A stretch of 47,657 bases of DNA, taken from CAYTLW01 sp964438735. Lineage in GTDB: Bacteria; Myxococcota_A; UBA9042. This document shows, in pieces, positions 16,613 to 25,406 of the stretch. The position numbers and the translations under genes are program-made. Every line of letters begins with the position of its first letter. Positions within the stretch are counted from its first letter, which is position 1. The notes below the pieces were generated by a model. It had not been told where the DNA came from. It ran no database searches and worked only from the letters and a program-made list of their open reading frames with translations. The stretch covers positions 1 to 47,657 of the forward strand of contig CAYTLW010000051.1 of the NCBI GenBank assembly GCA_964438735.1, in the 5' to 3' direction.

Positions 16613-19600
16613 CTACTTGGAGCAGATGCCGGCTTTGCAGAGCCCAAAGCCGCCCTTGGTCGTCTTGCACTGTGCGCCATCGTTGAGGTTCTGATGGCCG
16701 CACTGACCGGTCGCGGGGTCGCAGGTATCCAGCGTGCACGACTTCTTGTCGTCACAATCCTTCACCACCCCGGTGCACTTGTTGCCCAGGCACTTGGACT
16801 TGGAGGTGCACTTGTTGCCGTCATCGCATGCCGCGCCGGCGGCCATGATGTCGTGCTGGCACTTGCCGGTGGCCGGGTCGCAATTGTCCACGGTGCAGGG
16901 GTTGCCATCGCTGCACGGCGGCGGCGGGCCGGCCTGGCACTTGCCGCCCTTGCACTTGTCGTTGAGCGAGCAGAGGTTGCCGTCGTCGCACTCCCCGTCG
17001 TCCAGGGGCTGGAAGTTGCACTTGCCGCTCTTGGCCTCGCATGCGTCCACCGTGCACTGCTGCGAATCGACGCACTGCTTGCCGGTGCCGGCGATGCAGA
17101 CGCCCTTCTGGCAGAGGTCTTTCAGGGTGCAGGCGTCGCCATCTTCGCAGAGCTCGCCGGTGGTGGCCTGGTGGGTGCAGCCCTTGCCGGCGTCACAGGT
17201 GTCCAGGGTGCAGGCGTTGCCGTCGTCGCAGGCGGCGCCCTTCTTGCCCAGGCAAAGTCCGTTGACGCAGATGTCGTCGATGGTGCAGGTGTCGCCGTCG
17301 TCGCAGGCGCCGCCGTCCACCGGTGAGAACTTGCAGCCCTTGCCCGGGAAGCAGACGTCCTTGGTGCAGGCGTTGTCGTCATCACAGGTCATGACGCCGC
17401 CAGCGGTGCAGGCGCCGCCCTTGCACGTATTGCCGGTGGTGCAGGGGTCGGAATCGCTGCACTTGGCCCCGTCGGCCGCCGGCACGCCGAAGCAGCCCTT
17501 GAGCGGGTCGCACTTGTCGGCGGTGCAGCTGTTGCCGTCATCGCAGGTCACGTCGACCTTGCCCAGGCACTTGCCATCCTTGCAGTAGTCGCCCTCGGTG
17601 CAGACGCTGCCGTCGTTGCAGGGGTTGTAGTCGGCGGGCGAGTTGATGCAGCCGACTCCCTGGGGATTGCAGCTGTCGATGGTGCACGGGTTGTTGTCGT
17701 TGCAGACCTTGGGCGGGCCGGCCTTGCAGCTGCCCGCGGTGCAGGTGTCTTCCTTGGTGCAGGCGTTGCCGTCATCGCACATCAGCGACTTGCCGGCGTC
17801 GTACCAGTTCATGTCCATCTTGAAGAGGAAGCCCGCCGGACCGGTGAACTTGGTCTGGCCCTTCTTGCCCAGGTTGGTCACGCGGCACTTCAACGTGTTG
17901 GTGCCGGCCTTGAGCGCGCTGCCCAGGGGCAGGTCGTAGAGCTTGTGGTAGGCCTCGGTGGTCTTGTCGGTCACACCGATGAGCACATCGTTGAGGTGGC
18001 ATTCGAAGAGGTTGTCCGCTGCGGCCTGCATGACCCCGCTGTGGGCTTCGGTATTGGCCGGCACATCGAAGGTCTTGACGAAGTAGACGTCGGTGGTCTT
18101 TTCCGGCTCGCTGACGTACTTCTCATTCCAGATCCACTGTGCGCCCGGCACCTTGACCCAGTCCGGGTGGCCGTCATAGGCGGGCACCGAGTTCTTGAGT
18201 TGGGTCGGCGTCGGTTTGCCGCCCACGGTGGTCAACTGCGTGGTGGACTTGGTGCTGGTGTCGCTGCCGACGCCCTTGACGTGCTTCTTGCCGGGCTTCT
18301 TCTCGGTGTAGAGACAGCCCTTGAGCGGGTCGCAGACGTCGATCGTGCACAAGTTGCTGTCGTCACACTGGCTCAGGGCGCCGGGCTTGCAGACGCCGAA
18401 GCTGCACTTGTCGTCCTTGCTGCAGGCGTTGCCGTCGTTGCAGGGCGTGCCGCTCTGGGCAGCGTGCTGGCAGCCACCCTTGGGGTCGCAGCTGTCCTGG
18501 GTGCAGACGTTGCCGTCGTTGCAGTTCAGGCCGTTGTGGCCGGTGCACTGTCCCTTCTCGCAGATGTCCAGCGACGTGCAGGCGTTGCCGTCATCGCAGA
18601 CCTGCTTGGGGATCTCGAAGTCGACATTGAGGCCGAATAGCAGCCCGGCGGGGTTGCTCTGCCACGTGGAGCCGGCCACGCCCTTGTTGGTCACCGTGCA
18701 GATGAGCTCGTTGTTACCGACGATGGCGATGCCGCCAATGTTGACCGTCTTGACGCTGCTGGCGCCGCCGGGGCCGCTGTGTGAGGCGATCTTGCTGCCG
18801 TTGAGGGTGCAGCTGTAGTCGTCATCGCCGGCCACCTGCATCAGGCCGCCGATCTTGGTCGCTGTCGGCGGCACCTGGAAGGTGCGGCGGAAGCTGGTGG
18901 TCGAGGTCTTGGCGGGATCGACCACCTTGTCGTCGCGCCACAACCACACCGCGCCCGGGATCTTGGCCGTCCAGCCGGGGTGCGAATCGTAGGTGGGTTT
19001 GGCCGGCGCCACGTTGACGGGCACCTCATTGCCGCCCTCGTTCTTGGTCTCGACCCAGGTCTGCACCTGGAAGTCGCTGCGCACGTTCATCTTGGCCTGG
19101 CTGACGGCCTTGGCCTCCTTGTGCATGCAGCCGGCGATCTTTTCGCAGGTATCGTCGGTGCACAGGTTGTCGTCGTTGCAGTCGATGATCTTGCCGCCGA
19201 CGCACTTGCCATCCTTGCAGGCCTCGTCTTCTGTGCAGGCGTCCGCATCGTCGCAAGGCGCCGTGGTGGCCGTGTGCTTGCAGCCGGCGAGCGGGTCGCA
19301 GCCGTCGATGGTGCACGGGTTGTTGTCATCGCAGTTGAGCAGGCTGCCGGCGGTGCACTTGCCGAGCACGCAGGTGTCGACCTGGGTGCACTTGCTCTTG
19401 TCGTCGCAGGGGACCTGGTCCAGCAGCTGGTGCTGGCAACCCAGGACGGCGTGGCAGGTGTCCGTCGTGCAGACGTTCTTGTCGTCGCAGTTGGTCTGAA
19501 TGGTGCCCTTGCACTTGCCGTCGAAGCACTTGTCCAGGCTGGTGCAGGGCTGGTTGTCCGAGCACTTATTGGTGTTGTCATTCTTGTGCTGGCAGCCCTT

Positions 19601-22600
19601 CTTCACGTCGCAGGTGTCGTCGGTGCACTGGTTGCCATCGCTGCAATTCTTGGGCGCACCGCCGGCGCACTTCTTGCTCTTGCAGCGATCCTTGACCGTG
19701 CACTGGTTGCCGTCGTTGCACGGCTTGCTGTTCGCCCAGTACTTGCAGCCCGTCTTGGTATTGCAGCCGTCGTTGGTGCAGTAGTTGCCGTCGTTGCAGA
19801 CCTTGTTGACGCCCTTGCAGGAGCCCGAGGCGCAGTTGTCGTTGATGGTGCAGGCGTCGCCGTCATTGCAGCCCACGTTGCCGAGCTTCTTGTGCTGGCA
19901 GCCCTTGGAGGGGATGCAGGAATCGACCGTGCAGACGTTGTTGTCGTTGCAGCTGTTCTTCTTGCCGACGCACTTGCCGCTCTTGCAGCGGTCGGCGTAG
20001 GTGCACTTGTTGCTGTCGTTGCACCACTTGCTGTTGAAGACGAACTTGCACTTGCCGGTGCTCTTCACGCAGCTGTCGTTGGTGCAATGGTTGCCGTCGA
20101 CGCAGACGGTCGCCTTGCCCGGGTTGCACTTGCCCTTGACGCAGCCATCGCCGGTGGTGCACAGGCTGCCGTCATTGCAGGGCGTGCCGTCGACGATGGG
20201 TTTGTACTCGCAGGCGCCGCTGATCTTGTTGCAGATGTCGACCGTGCAGATGTTGTAGTCGATGCACGGCGTCTTGTCCTTGGGCACGCATTTGCCGTTG
20301 TTGCAGACGTCGAAGATGGTGCAGGCGTCGCCGTCGTTGCAGGTCTTGCCGTTGTTGATGGGCGCGTGTTTGCAGTCGCCCGTCGCGGGATCGCAGAAGT
20401 CCTTGGTGCAGGGGCTGCCATCCCAGCAGCCGGCTACGGTGCCGGCCTTGCAGACACCCTTCTGACAGTAATCGCCCAGGGTGCATTTCTTGTCGTCTTC
20501 GCAGCCCAGCCCGTCAAACGCAGGCTTGCTGGCGCATTTGCCCGTGGCCGGATTGCAGGCGTCCAGGGTGCAGTCATTGCCGTCATCGCATTTGGTCGAA
20601 GACTGGGCGACGCACTCCCCCTTGACGCAGACATCGCCGTGGGTGCACTTGTTGCCGTCGTTGCAATTCTGGCCGCTGGCGGCGGCGAACTGGCAGTTGC
20701 CGGTCGCCTTGTTGCAGCTGTCGCCGGTGCACGGGTCGCCATCATCGCAGCTCTTTGAAGCGCCACCCTGGCATTTTTCGTCCTTGCAGGCGTCGCCGAT
20801 GGTGCACAGGTCACCATCGAAGCAGGGGCTCGTATTGGGCGTATGGCTGCAGCCCTTGAACGGGTCGCACTTGTCGGTGGTGCACGGGTTGATGTCGTCG
20901 CAATTCATCGGCTTGCCGGGCTCGCATACACCCGTCTTGCACTGGTCGCCGGCGGTGCAGATGGACTTGTCGGCGTCGCAGGAGGTGGCGTCCTTCATGG
21001 GGATGCCCTCGCAGCCGCCCGTCTTGTCATTGCACTTGAAGGTCGTGCACGCGGTGTTCTTGCTGGCGTCGCAGACCACGATGGTGTTGCTGTCGATCTT
21101 GCAGGTGTTGGTGCCCTTGTCGCAGTAGAGCGTGCCGTTGCAGAGGTTGCCATCCTCCTTGGCCACGCAGTCCTTGTCGGCTTCGCACTCGCAGATATTC
21201 TTGCCGCCCACGCACTTGCCGGTCGCGCAGGCGTCCTTTTCGGTGCACTTGTTGCCGTCTTCGCAGGGCAGGGTATTGACGGTGAAGGTGCAGGCCGCGG
21301 TCTTGACGTTGCAGCCGTTGTCGGTGCACTCGTTGTCGTCATCGCAGAACTTGGCCGGACCGGAGGTGCACACGCCGGACTTGCAGGCGTCGCCCTCGGT
21401 GCAGAGGTCGGCGTCGGTGCAGATGACGTTGTCGGGCACCTTCACGGACTGACACTTGCCGGTCGCCGAGTTGCAGGCTTCTTTGGTGCAGACGTTGCCG
21501 TCGTCGCAGAGCAACATGTCGCTGCCGACACATTTGCCGCCGACGCAGCCATCCTTCTTGGTGCACGGGTTGCCGTCGTTGCATGGCGCGGCGTTGGGCG
21601 CGAAGACGCAGTTGCCGGTCTTGCTGTCACACGAATCGTCGGTGCAGGGCAGGCTGTCGTCGCAGAGCTTCTTGGCTCCCGAGACGCAGTTGCCGCCGAT
21701 GCAGGCGTCGCCCAGGGTGCAGCCATCGCCGTCCTGGCAGGCGGCGCCGCTGTTGTTCTCGTAGGTGCACAGGCCGGTGTTCTTGTCGCAGATGTCGACG
21801 GTGCAGTTCTTGCCGTCGTTGCAGTCCTTGAGTTTGGCCAGGCAGACCCCTTCCTCGCTGCAGGCGTCGCCGGTCGTGCAGGCGTTGCCATCGTCACAGG
21901 GAGAGCCGGCCGCGCGTGGCACCGAAGTGCACTTGCCGCTGCCCTTGTCGCAGGCGTCGTCGGTACACGGGTTCTGGTCGTCGCAATCGGGCAGGCCACC
22001 GGACACGCAGACGCCGTCCACGCACTCATCGAGCAGGGTGCAGGGGTCGTCATCGCTGCACACGCCGCCGAGCCAGGTCAGGGTGCAGCCGTCGCTGAGG
22101 CCGACCACGAGCGCCGGATCGCATTTGTTGGCCGTACAGGGGTTGCCGTCATCGCATTCGGTCGTCTTGCCGGCGGCGCAGGACGCGTTCTCGCAGGCGT
22201 CGCCCACCGTGCAGGCGTCGCCGTCGTCGCACTCCACAGCGTTGTTGTCGTGCTGACAGCCGGACTGCGGATCGCAGGAGTCGTCGGTGCAGAGGTTGGC
22301 GTCATCGCAGCTGGTCACCGGGCCCGGGATGCAGACGATGCCCTGGCACATATCGCCGTTGGTGCAGACGGAGCTGTCGTCGCAAGGACCGGGGATGGGC
22401 TCGTGCAGGCAATCGCCGGTGGTCTCGTCGCAGCTGTCGGCGCTGCACATGCTGCCGTCGTCGCAGTCCTTGGGCCCGCCCGTGTGGCAGCTGCCGCCGC
22501 CGCAGGTGTCGTCGATGGTGCAGGGATTGCCGTCTTCACAGCCGATGGTCAGGTTCGTGGCGGTGCAGCCATGGGACAGCGCGGTCGCCTTTTCGGGGTC

Positions 22601-23104
22601 GCAATTGTTCTCGGTGCATGGGTTGCCATCGTCGCAGAGATCCTCATCGGTCTCGCCGTCGCAGTCGTTGTCCTCGCCATCGCAGATCTCGGGGCTGGGC
22701 AGGCAGTTTTCCACCGCCGCTGGGGTGCAGAAGCAGACCGTCAGTTGGGGCTGGTTGGAGGGCACGTCACCGTCGTCCACATCCGGAACATATTTGGGGT
22801 TGTCCACCTTGACTTCGTTCTGCTCCCAGCCTGTGGGGCACTCGTCATCGCAGGGCGTGGCGCACTGCATGGTGCCGTCGGGCAGGGTCAGGCAGAGACC
22901 CGAGGCGCAGTCGCTGTCGACCTGGCAGGGGCAGTTTCCGCCGCGCGGGCAGATGTTGCCGCCGTCGTCACCGTCGGGTGTGGGAATCGGCACGCTGGCG
23001 GTGGCCTCGTCCGGATCCTCGAAGCAGCCCGCCATGGAGACGGTCAGGAAGGACGCCGCGAACAGCGTCAAAGTCCAACTGATTATTCGTTTCCGTTGGA
23101 TCAT
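16613..23104 (-). CDS. Giant Cys-rich repeat lipoprotein 2 (paralogue of the next gene)
   Basis: Lipoprotein of 2,163 aa, colinear along its length with the neighbour at 9930-16463. The leader carries lipobox Cys 27 (TVSMAGCFED); next are GGNCPCQVDSDCASGLC, the MopE-like CDGEDNDCDGETDEDLC, and an array of alternating A and B Cys half-repeats. A matching off-pattern block (CECEADKDC...CNGTLYC) lies mid-array. Two GAxWxW-type beta-sandwich domains sit near residues 1335-1498 and 1603-1771 (IPGAVWLW, VPGAQWIW), where the paralogue has its own. The C-terminal unit CDDKKSCTLDTCDPATGQCGHQN is nearly the same as in the neighbour. Start 23104 has a perfect AAGGAGG 7 nt upstream. Co-directional with giant 1, 149 bp apart: an ancient tandem duplication. 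Likely surface-exposed; role unknown. Confidence 0.85.
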   Translation of the reverse strand: MIQRKRIISWTLTLFAASFLTVSMAGCFEDPDEATASVPIPTPDGDDGGNICPRGGNCPCQVDSDCASGLCLTLPDGTMQCATPCDDECPTGWEQNEVKVDNPKYVPDVDDGDVPSNQPQLTVCFCTPAAVENCLPSPEICDGEDNDCDGETDEDLCDDGNPCTENNCDPEKATALSHGCTATNLTIGCEDGNPCTIDDTCGGGSCHTGGPKDCDDGSMCSADSCDETTGDCLHEPIPGPCDDSSVCTNGDMCQGIVCIPGPVTSCDDANLCTDDSCDPQSGCQHDNNAVECDDGDACTVGDACENASCAAGKTTECDDGNPCTANKCDPALVVGLSDGCTLTWLGGVCSDDDPCTLLDECVDGVCVSGGLPDCDDQNPCTDDACDKGSGKCTSVPRAAGSPCDDGNACTTGDACSEEGVCLAKLKDCNDGKNCTVDICDKNTGLCTYENNSGAACQDGDGCTLGDACIGGNCVSGAKKLCDDSLPCTDDSCDSKTGNCVFAPNAAPCNDGNPCTKKDGCVGGKCVGSDMLLCDDGNVCTKEACNSATGKCQSVKVPDNVICTDADLCTEGDACKSGVCTSGPAKFCDDDNECTDNGCNVKTAACTFTVNTLPCEDGNKCTEKDACATGKCVGGKNICECEADKDCVAKEDGNLCNGTLYCDKGTNTCKIDSNTIVVCDASKNTACTTFKCNDKTGGCEGIPMKDATSCDADKSICTAGDQCKTGVCEPGKPMNCDDINPCTTDKCDPFKGCSHTPNTSPCFDGDLCTIGDACKDEKCQGGASKSCDDGDPCTGDSCNKATGNCQFAAASGQNCNDGNKCTHGDVCVKGECVAQSSTKCDDGNDCTLDACNPATGKCASKPAFDGLGCEDDKKCTLGDYCQKGVCKAGTVAGCWDGSPCTKDFCDPATGDCKHAPINNGKTCNDGDACTIFDVCNNGKCVPKDKTPCIDYNICTVDICNKISGACEYKPIVDGTPCNDGSLCTTGDGCVKGKCNPGKATVCVDGNHCTNDSCVKSTGKCKFVFNSKWCNDSNKCTYADRCKSGKCVGKKNSCNDNNVCTVDSCIPSKGCQHKKLGNVGCNDGDACTINDNCASGSCKGVNKVCNDGNYCTNDGCNTKTGCKYWANSKPCNDGNQCTVKDRCKSKKCAGGAPKNCSDGNQCTDDTCDVKKGCQHKNDNTNKCSDNQPCTSLDKCFDGKCKGTIQTNCDDKNVCTTDTCHAVLGCQHQLLDQVPCDDKSKCTQVDTCVLGKCTAGSLLNCDDNNPCTIDGCDPLAGCKHTATTAPCDDADACTEDEACKDGKCVGGKIIDCNDDNLCTDDTCEKIAGCMHKEAKAVSQAKMNVRSDFQVQTWVETKNEGGNEVPVNVAPAKPTYDSHPGWTAKIPGAVWLWRDDKVVDPAKTSTTSFRRTFQVPPTATKIGGLMQVAGDDDYSCTLNGSKIASHSGPGGASSVKTVNIGGIAIVGNNELICTVTNKGVAGSTWQSNPAGLLFGLNVDFEIPKQVCDDGNACTSLDICEKGQCTGHNGLNCNDGNVCTQDSCDPKGGCQHAAQSGTPCNDGNACSKDDKCSFGVCKPGALSQCDDSNLCTIDVCDPLKGCLYTEKKPGKKHVKGVGSDTSTKSTTQLTTVGGKPTPTQLKNSVPAYDGHPDWVKVPGAQWIWNEKYVSEPEKTTDVYFVKTFDVPANTEAHSGVMQAAADNLFECHLNDVLIGVTDKTTEAYHKLYDLPLGSALKAGTNTLKCRVTNLGKKGQTKFTGPAGFLFKMDMNWYDAGKSLMCDDGNACTKEDTCTAGSCKAGPPKVCNDNNPCTIDSCNPQGVGCINSPADYNPCNDGSVCTEGDYCKDGKCLGKVDVTCDDGNSCTADKCDPLKGCFGVPAADGAKCSDSDPCTTGNTCKGGACTAGGVMTCDDDNACTKDVCFPGKGCKFSPVDGGACDDGDTCTIDDICVNGLCLGKKGAACDDGNACTLDTCDAGKGCTHQATTGELCEDGDACTLKDLCQKGVCIAGTGKQCVDSQQCTVDACEAKSGKCNFQPLDDGECDDGNLCSLNDKCKGGKCQAGPPPPCSDGNPCTVDNCDPATGKCQHDIMAAGAACDDGNKCTSKSKCLGNKCTGVVKDCDDKKSCTLDTCDPATGQCGHQNLNDGAQCKTTKGGFGLCKAGICSK

Positions 23105-23410
23105 CAATGCGCCTCCTTGAGGTGGGCAGCAGAGCCGGCAGAAGGTCAAATCGCGTGCTGGGGCCGACTGCGGGACGAACACCCGCGAGGCTAGTGTACA
23201 AGGATCGGCGACCCGCTGCATGGCCGATCGTTATCGGTGGCCGGATCGGCGCGCACATCGCCGTGCAGGACGCGCTTCAGCCGGTGGCAGATGATGTTGC
23301 AACAGACCAACCTGCCAGCGGACCGCCCAGCAGGGCCAATTCACCACTTCGAGGTCGTGAAGGATCGTGAGCCAACCCCGTCGGGGCCCTCATGCCTCTG
23401 GCGCAATCGG
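23105..23410. other. 306-bp intergenic region before giant gene 2
   Basis: The longest gene-free stretch. It holds the strong AAGGAGG ribosome site of giant gene 2 just before 23104 and presumably its promoter; TACACT on the minus strand near 23200 is a possible -10 but no convincing -35 lies 16-18 bp upstream. A small GCGGG/CCCGC hairpin occurs at about 23165-23190. GC-rich potential hairpin at 23369-23391 is listed separately. No ORF or RNA gene is supported. Confidence 0.5.
23369..23391 (-). terminator. Weak candidate terminator after the M2 peptidase gene
   Basis: Read on the minus strand, GAG...GCCCC, a short loop, GGGGT...CTC can fold into a GC-rich hairpin 20 bp downstream of the peptidase stop. 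There is no U-tract, so intrinsic termination is doubtful; it may only slow polymerase or be chance in GC-rich DNA. Confidence 0.2.
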
Positions 23411-25273
23411 CTACCAGCCGCAACGTCGGCCGGCATTTTGCTGCCGCAGCCAGACCATCAGCGGTTCGAAATACTCCACCAGCGCGTTGGCATCCATCTT
23501 GCGCTCACCCGTCAGCGCCTCCAGCGCGTCCGGCCATGGCCGCGACAGGCCCATGCGCATCATGGCGTCCAGGCGTGCGCCGGCTTCTTTGCTGCCGTGG
23601 ATGGAGCAGGTGTGCAGCGACCCCTTGTGGCCGGCGATGCGACAGAGCGCGCGGTGGAACTGGAACTGCAGCACGTGGGCGATGAAGTAGCGCACATAGG
23701 GCACGTTGGCGGCGACGTGGTACTTGGCGCCCGGGTCGAAGAAGGTCTCGGGCCTGGCCACGGGAGGCTGGATGCCCTGGTACTTCAGACGCAGCGCCCA
23801 CCACGCCGCGTTGTAGCCCTCCGGCTTGACCTCGCCGGAGAAGACCTGCCAGCGCCAGCGATCGACCACCACGCCGAAGGGCAGGAAGGACAGTCGGTCG
23901 AGGGCCCGCTGCATGAGCGGCTGCAGGCTCGGCGGCGGCGCCTTGTCGATGAGGCCGATGCGCTCGAGGTAGCTCGGGGTCACCGACAGGGCGATGGTAT
24001 CGCCCAGGGCCTCGTGGAAGCCCTTGTTGGCGCTGTCGGTGAACAGCGGCGGCTGATCCTTGTAGGCCCGTTGGTAGTAGTTATGGCCCAGCTCGTGATG
24101 CGCGGTGGTGAAGTCCTCGGCGGTGATCTCCACGCACATCTTGATGCGCAGGTCATCCTTCCAGTCCACGTCCCAGGCGCTGGCGTGGCAGACCACCTCG
24201 CGATCGCTCGGCTTGGCGAAGAGCGAGCGCTGCCAGAAGGTCTCCGGCAGGGGGGCCAGGCCCAGCGAGATGAAGAACGCCTCGGCGTATTTGACCATGC
24301 CGCGCGCGTCCAGTTTCGCCGCCAGCAGCGCCTTGGTCACATCGAGGCTCGGGCCCTGCTTCATCTTCACCATGCCCTCGAGGTGGGACCACTCCTGGGC
24401 CCACATATTGCCCAGCAGGTGGGCAGGGATCGGGCCGTTCTCGGGCACCGCCTCGGCGCCATATTTGTTGCGCAGGCTGTGGCGGACGAGGCAGTGCAGT
24501 TGCTCGTAGAGCGGCTGAATCTGAGCCCACAATCGGTCCACCTCGGCGGCAAATGCATCGGGTGACATGTCGAAGCGGCTGCGCCAGAGTTCGCCGAGAT
24601 CGTTGAATCCCAGCTCCTTCGCGCCGGCGTTGGCCAGCTCGACGAAGCGCACATAACGCGGCTTCATGGGCACCGAGACGGTGCGCCAGCCCTTCCAGGC
24701 GTCCAGCAACACGGCCGGATCGCGGCTGGACGCCATGGTGCGCGACAGGGCACCCAGGGCCTGGCATTTGCTCTTGTCGTCGCCGGGGCAGTACCGCCCC
24801 TTGCCGTACATGCTCTCGAGCTCGGTGGCGATGCCGGCCAGCTCGGTTCGCCTGGCCGCGTCCGCTGGTGCCGGCAGGGTCTGGGTCAAGCGCAGCAGCT
24901 CGAGCTTGCGCGCCTCGGTGGGCGGCAGCTTCAGGTCCGCGAATCGCCGCGCCTCGGCAGCCTTGCCGCCGACAAAGGCCATCAGGTCGGCGTCCGCCTC
25001 CGAAGACAGCAATTCGGTGTCGTGGATGATGTAGGTGGCCTTGACCCAGGCGATGCGTTCCTGGCGGATCCACAGCCGCAACAACTCCGCTTCGGTCTCG
25101 GCCAGCCAGCTCCTCGCCTCAGCCACGGTGGGCGCCGCGGGGCTCTCAGTGGCGGTCGCTGCCGCCGGCAGAGGTGCGGCGGGCGTCGCGGGATCTGGCG
25201 CCGGCGCCTGGCGACAGGACAGGCACGTCAAGAGCAGAAGGAGCGGGAGCGCGTGGCGAAGAATCTGGCTCAT
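23411..25273 (-). CDS. M2 family peptidyl-dipeptidase (ACE-like) lipoprotein
   Basis: Zinc metallopeptidase of 620 aa, related to angiotensin-converting enzyme; family members remove C-terminal dipeptides from oligopeptides. The zinc site is complete: HHELGH (ligands His393 and His397, catalytic Glu394) and third ligand Glu421 in FHEALGD, with the spacing of 24 residues from His397 to Glu421 that I recall for ACE. Other family stretches: GNMWAQEWSHL, CHASAWDVDW, IKMCVEITAEDF and the C-terminal FQFHRALCRIAG. The N-terminus is hydrophobic with Cys17/Cys20, then an Ala/Pro linker; the lipobox is off consensus, so periplasmic export is likely and lipidation less sure. Single domain, as usual for bacteria. 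Divergent from the lamin-tail gene and upstream of giant gene 2, 306 bp away. Confidence 0.93.
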   Translation of the reverse strand: MSQILRHALPLLLLLTCLSCRQAPAPDPATPAAPLPAAATATESPAAPTVAEARSWLAETEAELLRLWIRQERIAWVKATYIIHDTELLSSEADADLMAFVGGKAAEARRFADLKLPPTEARKLELLRLTQTLPAPADAARRTELAGIATELESMYGKGRYCPGDDKSKCQALGALSRTMASSRDPAVLLDAWKGWRTVSVPMKPRYVRFVELANAGAKELGFNDLGELWRSRFDMSPDAFAAEVDRLWAQIQPLYEQLHCLVRHSLRNKYGAEAVPENGPIPAHLLGNMWAQEWSHLEGMVKMKQGPSLDVTKALLAAKLDARGMVKYAEAFFISLGLAPLPETFWQRSLFAKPSDREVVCHASAWDVDWKDDLRIKMCVEITAEDFTTAHHELGHNYYQRAYKDQPPLFTDSANKGFHEALGDTIALSVTPSYLERIGLIDKAPPPSLQPLMQRALDRLSFLPFGVVVDRWRWQVFSGEVKPEGYNAAWWALRLKYQGIQPPVARPETFFDPGAKYHVAANVPYVRYFIAHVLQFQFHRALCRIAGHKGSLHTCSIHGSKEAGARLDAMMRMGLSRPWPDALEALTGERKMDANALVEYFEPLMVWLRQQNAGRRCGW

Positions 25274-25406
25274 GGTCGATCACCTGTCCGGCCCAAAAGC
25301 CGGCATGATGCGGGGATAATGGCTCGTGACCTTGGTCGCAAGGTGTGCTATTGCGCCGCCGCCACGGAGTTGGAGCGCGAGTCTGCCACCGGGCACGGAG
25401 GATGCA

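Noticed and set aside
9930..23104. Possible CRISPR-like or tandem DNA repeat array
   Set aside because: The periodicity is at protein level (Cys half-repeats with varied codons); there are no identical DNA repeats with unique spacers.
20843..23194. 783-aa open frame (with 592 aa at 18980-20758) on the plus strand opposite giant gene 2
   Set aside because: Same reason: repeat-driven lack of stops in GC-rich antisense DNA.
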